A stretch of DNA of 7,081 nt from Methanoregula sp. (GTDB taxonomy: Archaea > Halobacteriota > Methanomicrobia > Methanomicrobiales > Methanospirillaceae): contig DUHF01000089.1 of NCBI GenBank assembly GCA_013331015.1, positions 6,289 through 13,369 of the forward strand. Reading direction: 5' to 3'. Below, one piece after another: positions 5,328 to 7,081 of this stretch. Under the pieces are notes generated by a model. It was given only the letters and a program-made list of their open reading frames with translations, was not told where the DNA came from and ran no database searches. How positions within the stretch are numbered: the first letter of the stretch is position 1; every line of letters begins with the position of its first letter. The position numbers and the translations under genes were made by a program.

Positions 5328-5683
5328 TCATCCCCCCGTTTGTGCATAGTGTTTTTGGCAATTGGCAATTGCCAGTATCCTGTAAATTTTCACTATTACC
5401 TTTGGATAGTCAATAACCCTGACAATCTTCCAACCAACCGGCCCAACGAAGGACCGAAACGACCGGGACAAAATTACGTTTTTTTTAAAGCCCTTCCCGG
5501 GCGAAGTGCCGGAAGGGACGAACCGGAACAAACTCTCACCAATCGTTCTTTTTCCCCTCGTTGGCCGTTTGAGAAGAACCTCCGTTGAAGAGCCACCCGG
5601 ATATTCCTGATGCTGCTCATACCCCGTTCTTTATCCGGCGCCCGCTGCCGGTTCAGATCGTTTTCTTTTCTTGGGCAATTGGT
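5328..5683. other. Spacer without a gene; contains TGGCAATTGCCA palindrome
   Basis: I see no credible coding frame. The main feature is a 12-bp perfect palindrome TGGCAATTGCCA (5363-5374) directly preceded by another TGGCAAT half (5356-5362), so three half-sites lie in 19 bp. A looser GGCAATTGG occurs near 5675-5683. The remainder is ordinary sequence. Confidence 0.4.
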
Positions 5684-5690
5684 AAAAAAA
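5684..5690 (-). terminator. Second oligo-T stop for the homocysteine cassette
   Basis: The minus strand reads T7 here, about 155 nt past the UPF0280 stop codon. With the T6 run at 5755-5760 it forms a pair of successive U-rich stops. Confidence 0.35.
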
Positions 5691-5754
5691 GTGAAGCACT
5701 GAACCGGTACTATCACGAAAAATGGATGACTGCGGTTACCTGGCACTTCTGCTT

Positions 5755-5760
5755 AAAAAA
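5755..5760 (-). terminator. First oligo-T stop for the homocysteine cassette
   Basis: The minus strand reads ATATTTTTTAAG here, about 85 nt after the UPF0280 stop codon. It is the first T-rich tract downstream of the cassette, consistent with archaeal oligo-T termination. Confidence 0.4.
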
Positions 5761-5844
5761 TATGAGAACCGGAACTCCCCATTCTCCTCAAGGATATACG
5801 CCCGGAAATATCCGCAAACATTCCCTCCCTCATCGCGCGGTGAC

Positions 5845-6555
5845 TCACCGGTCCCCGGCACTGATCAATCCCTCATCCACCGCTGCCGGAACCAAAGGCG
5901 GCAGCTCCCCCCACCGCACAACCGTCCCTCCCATGATTGCAAAAATTCCGGCAACCTCCGCAGGGTCAACGCTTGCAAGAACCGAATGATCCGAGGGCCG
6001 GATCCGGTTGCACACTGACGTTGCCCACGCATCCGCAAGCGACACATCGCGGGAGAAGACCGTCACCGCATCAGCGATCCCAAACGAGACTGAGGGCCCG
6101 ACCGTTGCCGAGGAGGTGCAGATACCAAGGATCGAATCCTGCGGGGGCACGACAAACGCCACCTTGTTGGAGAGCGCCGCACTGCCCGCATGAACCCCGA
6201 CCCGGACCGGCCGGTCGGCAACAAGCGCAATATCCCCCCCGTTGTCGATAACGCCAAAGCCTGCCCCGGCCTCCTGCATCGCCTCAACACCGGCCCAGGC
6301 AATGCTGCCGGCAACCGCGGCCATCGGCCCGACACCGGCCTTCCGTGCAGCTTCTGCCATGCGCAGGATAAGGCAGTCATCGGAGTCCGGTTCGAACGGC
6401 TCGTAGGTTGAAGCAAAAAAAGGGTCGCGGGCGATATATGCCTCCAGCACCTGCCGGGCTGCAAGGATTGCGGTCTTTGCCGCCGCAACATGGGCCGGGT
6501 CATCTGCAAGGATGGTTGCAAACGTCTCCCGGAACCGGAACGGCTCCCGGATCAT
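5845..6555 (-). CDS. UPF0280 family (COG2122) ApbE-like protein
   Basis: This 236-aa protein belongs to UPF0280, a branch of the ApbE/T-fold-like superfamily seen in methanogens and other anaerobes. Visible marks are GVGPMAAVAGSIA (75-87), GVIDNGGDIALVADRPVRVG (101-120, matching the Asn-Gly-Gly core of ApbE flavin transferases) and GICTSSATVGPSVSFGIADA (144-163), followed by SRDVSLADAWATSVCNRI (168-185). Length is usual for the family. The ATG overlaps the ferredoxin stop as ATGA, with no Shine-Dalgarno, so translation is coupled. The exact reaction is not established; the family has been linked to homocysteine synthesis from sulfide in methanogens together with the two genes upstream here, and the tight coupling supports that. 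A flavin-attaching role, as in true ApbE, is possible but not shown. Confidence 0.92.
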   Translation of the reverse strand: MIREPFRFRETFATILADDPAHVAAAKTAILAARQVLEAYIARDPFFASTYEPFEPDSDDCLILRMAEAARKAGVGPMAAVAGSIAWAGVEAMQEAGAGFGVIDNGGDIALVADRPVRVGVHAGSAALSNKVAFVVPPQDSILGICTSSATVGPSVSFGIADAVTVFSRDVSLADAWATSVCNRIRPSDHSVLASVDPAEVAGIFAIMGGTVVRWGELPPLVPAAVDEGLISAGDR

Positions 6556-6938
6556 AGCGGGAGCGAGAGTGCCCGGTGCGGGCAGGCTTCAATGCACTTA
6601 CCGCAGAGGATGCACTTGCCTTCCTCGCACCGCAGTTTCCATGCATCATCGAACGTGAAGACCTCGCGGGGGCAGACACTGATGCATGCCCCGCAGTCCA
6701 CGCACTCGCTCTCATCATGGCGGATACCGTGATCCAGGATCCGGACAATAGCTCCAAGGTTTGCCATCGAGTCCCGCACCAGCTGGCACTGCTCGTCCGG
6801 CACCTCGATGAGCGCCTCCCCTTCCGAAGAATCGATGAGCGCCCGCTCGACATTGATGAGCACCCCGGTATCGCGGACCACCTGCGCAATGATCGGCTTT
6901 CTGCCTTTCCCGCGCGAGAAATTGACCAGGAGCTTCAT
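6552..6938 (-). CDS. NIL-domain 2x[4Fe-4S] ferredoxin of homocysteine synthesis
   Basis: This 128-aa protein has an N-terminal NIL domain (residues 1-75, the ferredoxin-like fold also found in methionine ABC transporters) and a C-terminal dicluster ferredoxin domain: C79-x2-C82-x2-C85-x3-C89-P and C109-x2-C112-x2-C115-x3-C119-P. All eight cluster ligands are present, plus an extra Cys at 104. It matches the partner (Methanosarcina MA1822 type) of L-aspartate semialdehyde sulfurtransferase, supplying electrons or sulfur handling when sulfide and aspartate semialdehyde become homocysteine. Start: ATG at 6936-6938, because a strong GGAGGTG sits 6 nt upstream. The more upstream in-frame GTG (6947) lies inside that Shine-Dalgarno and is rejected. 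The ATG overlaps the CBS-gene stop as ATGA. Confidence 0.94.
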   Translation of the reverse strand: MKLLVNFSRGKGRKPIIAQVVRDTGVLINVERALIDSSEGEALIEVPDEQCQLVRDSMANLGAIVRILDHGIRHDESECVDCGACISVCPREVFTFDDAWKLRCEEGKCILCGKCIEACPHRALSLPL

Positions 6939-7081
6939 TTCAGCCACCTCCCGCCAAACAGTTTCCCGAGATCCATGGCCGTGAGGATCGCAATCACATG
7001 ACGCTTCTGATCGATGACCGGCAGGGCGCTGATATTGTACTGCTCCAGTTTCTGGACCGCGATATCGACCGACTCCTCCGG
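6935..7081 (-). CDS. C-terminal CBS domain of probable L-aspartate semialdehyde sulfurtransferase, partial
   Basis: Only the last 48 residues are in the window; the gene enters from the right edge. They form the second half of a CBS domain: SVDIAVQKLEQYNISALPVI (residues 4-23), then HVIAILTAMDLGKLF (28-42). CBS pairs bind adenine nucleotides and regulate the protein they are attached to. Alone this would be any CBS protein, but the ATGA overlap with a NIL-ferredoxin and the UPF0280 gene behind it match the methanogen cassette in which a COG1900 (DUF39) catalytic domain carries C-terminal CBS domains (Methanosarcina MA1821 type). That enzyme converts aspartate semialdehyde and sulfide to homocysteine. 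The CBS call is direct; the full identity rests on context, as the catalytic part is outside the window. Confidence 0.75.
   Translation of the reverse strand, partial: PEESVDIAVQKLEQYNISALPVIDQKRHVIAILTAMDLGKLFGGRWLK
6942..6950 (-). promoter_or_regulatory. Shine-Dalgarno of the NIL-ferredoxin gene
   Basis: The minus strand reads GGGAGGTGGC just before the ATG at 6938, with GGAGGTG ending 6 nt upstream of it. It is the strongest ribosome site in the window and lies inside the end of the CBS gene. It decides the start of the ferredoxin gene. Confidence 0.7.

Noticed and set aside
5722..6018. 98-codon plus-strand frame beginning MDDCGYLALLLKKYENRN
   Set aside because: The beginning is protein-like, but most of it is antisense to the sure UPF0280 gene and turns into Pro/Arg-rich noise; at most the first 40 codons could be a remnant.
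6128..6145. tRNA T-loop-like string GGATCGAATCC
   Set aside because: It lies inside the UPF0280 coding frame and no cloverleaf forms around it.
6939..6947. Upstream GTG start (131 aa) for the NIL-ferredoxin
   Set aside because: That GTG is part of the GGAGGTG ribosome site serving the ATG at 6938.

Overview
The window looks like a chromosomal piece of a methanogenic archaeon, most likely of the Methanomicrobiales (Methanoregula-like). This is inferred from four things: an archaeal transcription factor TFE, an archaeal tRNA C56 ribose methylase, a methanogen-type homocysteine-synthesis cassette, and archaeal promoter and terminator style (TATA boxes, oligo-T ends, leaderless or coupled starts). 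Coding DNA is GC-rich with GC-rich third positions.

Layout. (1) 1-2588, minus strand: a tight five-gene operon read right to left. It encodes a small winged-helix protein, Trm56 (tRNA cytidine-56 2'-O-methyltransferase), an ATP-grasp ligase of unknown substrate, TFE alpha, and an HD-domain hydrolase cut by the left window edge. Junctions are a 4-nt gap, a 4-nt GTGA overlap, a 1-nt TGATG overlap and an 8-nt overlap. (2) 2589-2685: a divergent promoter region. (3) 2686-3102, plus strand: one unrecognised acidic 138-aa protein with a TATA box placed for a leaderless transcript. (4) 3103-5844: about 2.7 kb with no confident gene, unusual for a compact archaeal genome. It holds a 243-bp direct repeat in two copies (about 90% identical, 326 bp apart) with conserved hairpins and an oligo-T end, traces of a third copy, a G-quadruplex-like stretch followed by phased A/T tracts, two good TATA boxes with only tiny ORFs behind them, and a TGGCAATTGCCA palindrome. 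(5) 5845-7081, minus strand: a coupled three-gene cassette. It encodes the C-terminal CBS end of a protein cut by the right edge, a NIL-domain 2x[4Fe-4S] ferredoxin, and a UPF0280/COG2122 ApbE-like protein. This matches the gene set tied to making homocysteine from aspartate semialdehyde and sulfide in methanogens.

The left operon joins transcription initiation (TFE), tRNA elbow modification (Trm56), a possible regulator and two enzymes without known substrates, so it looks like an information-processing operon. The right cassette is sulfur assimilation. The spacer between them is the least explained part: the duplicated element may be a structured RNA or a small non-autonomous repeat, and it is the best candidate for something undescribed. 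No CRISPR array, tRNA, rRNA, transposase or defence gene is visible.
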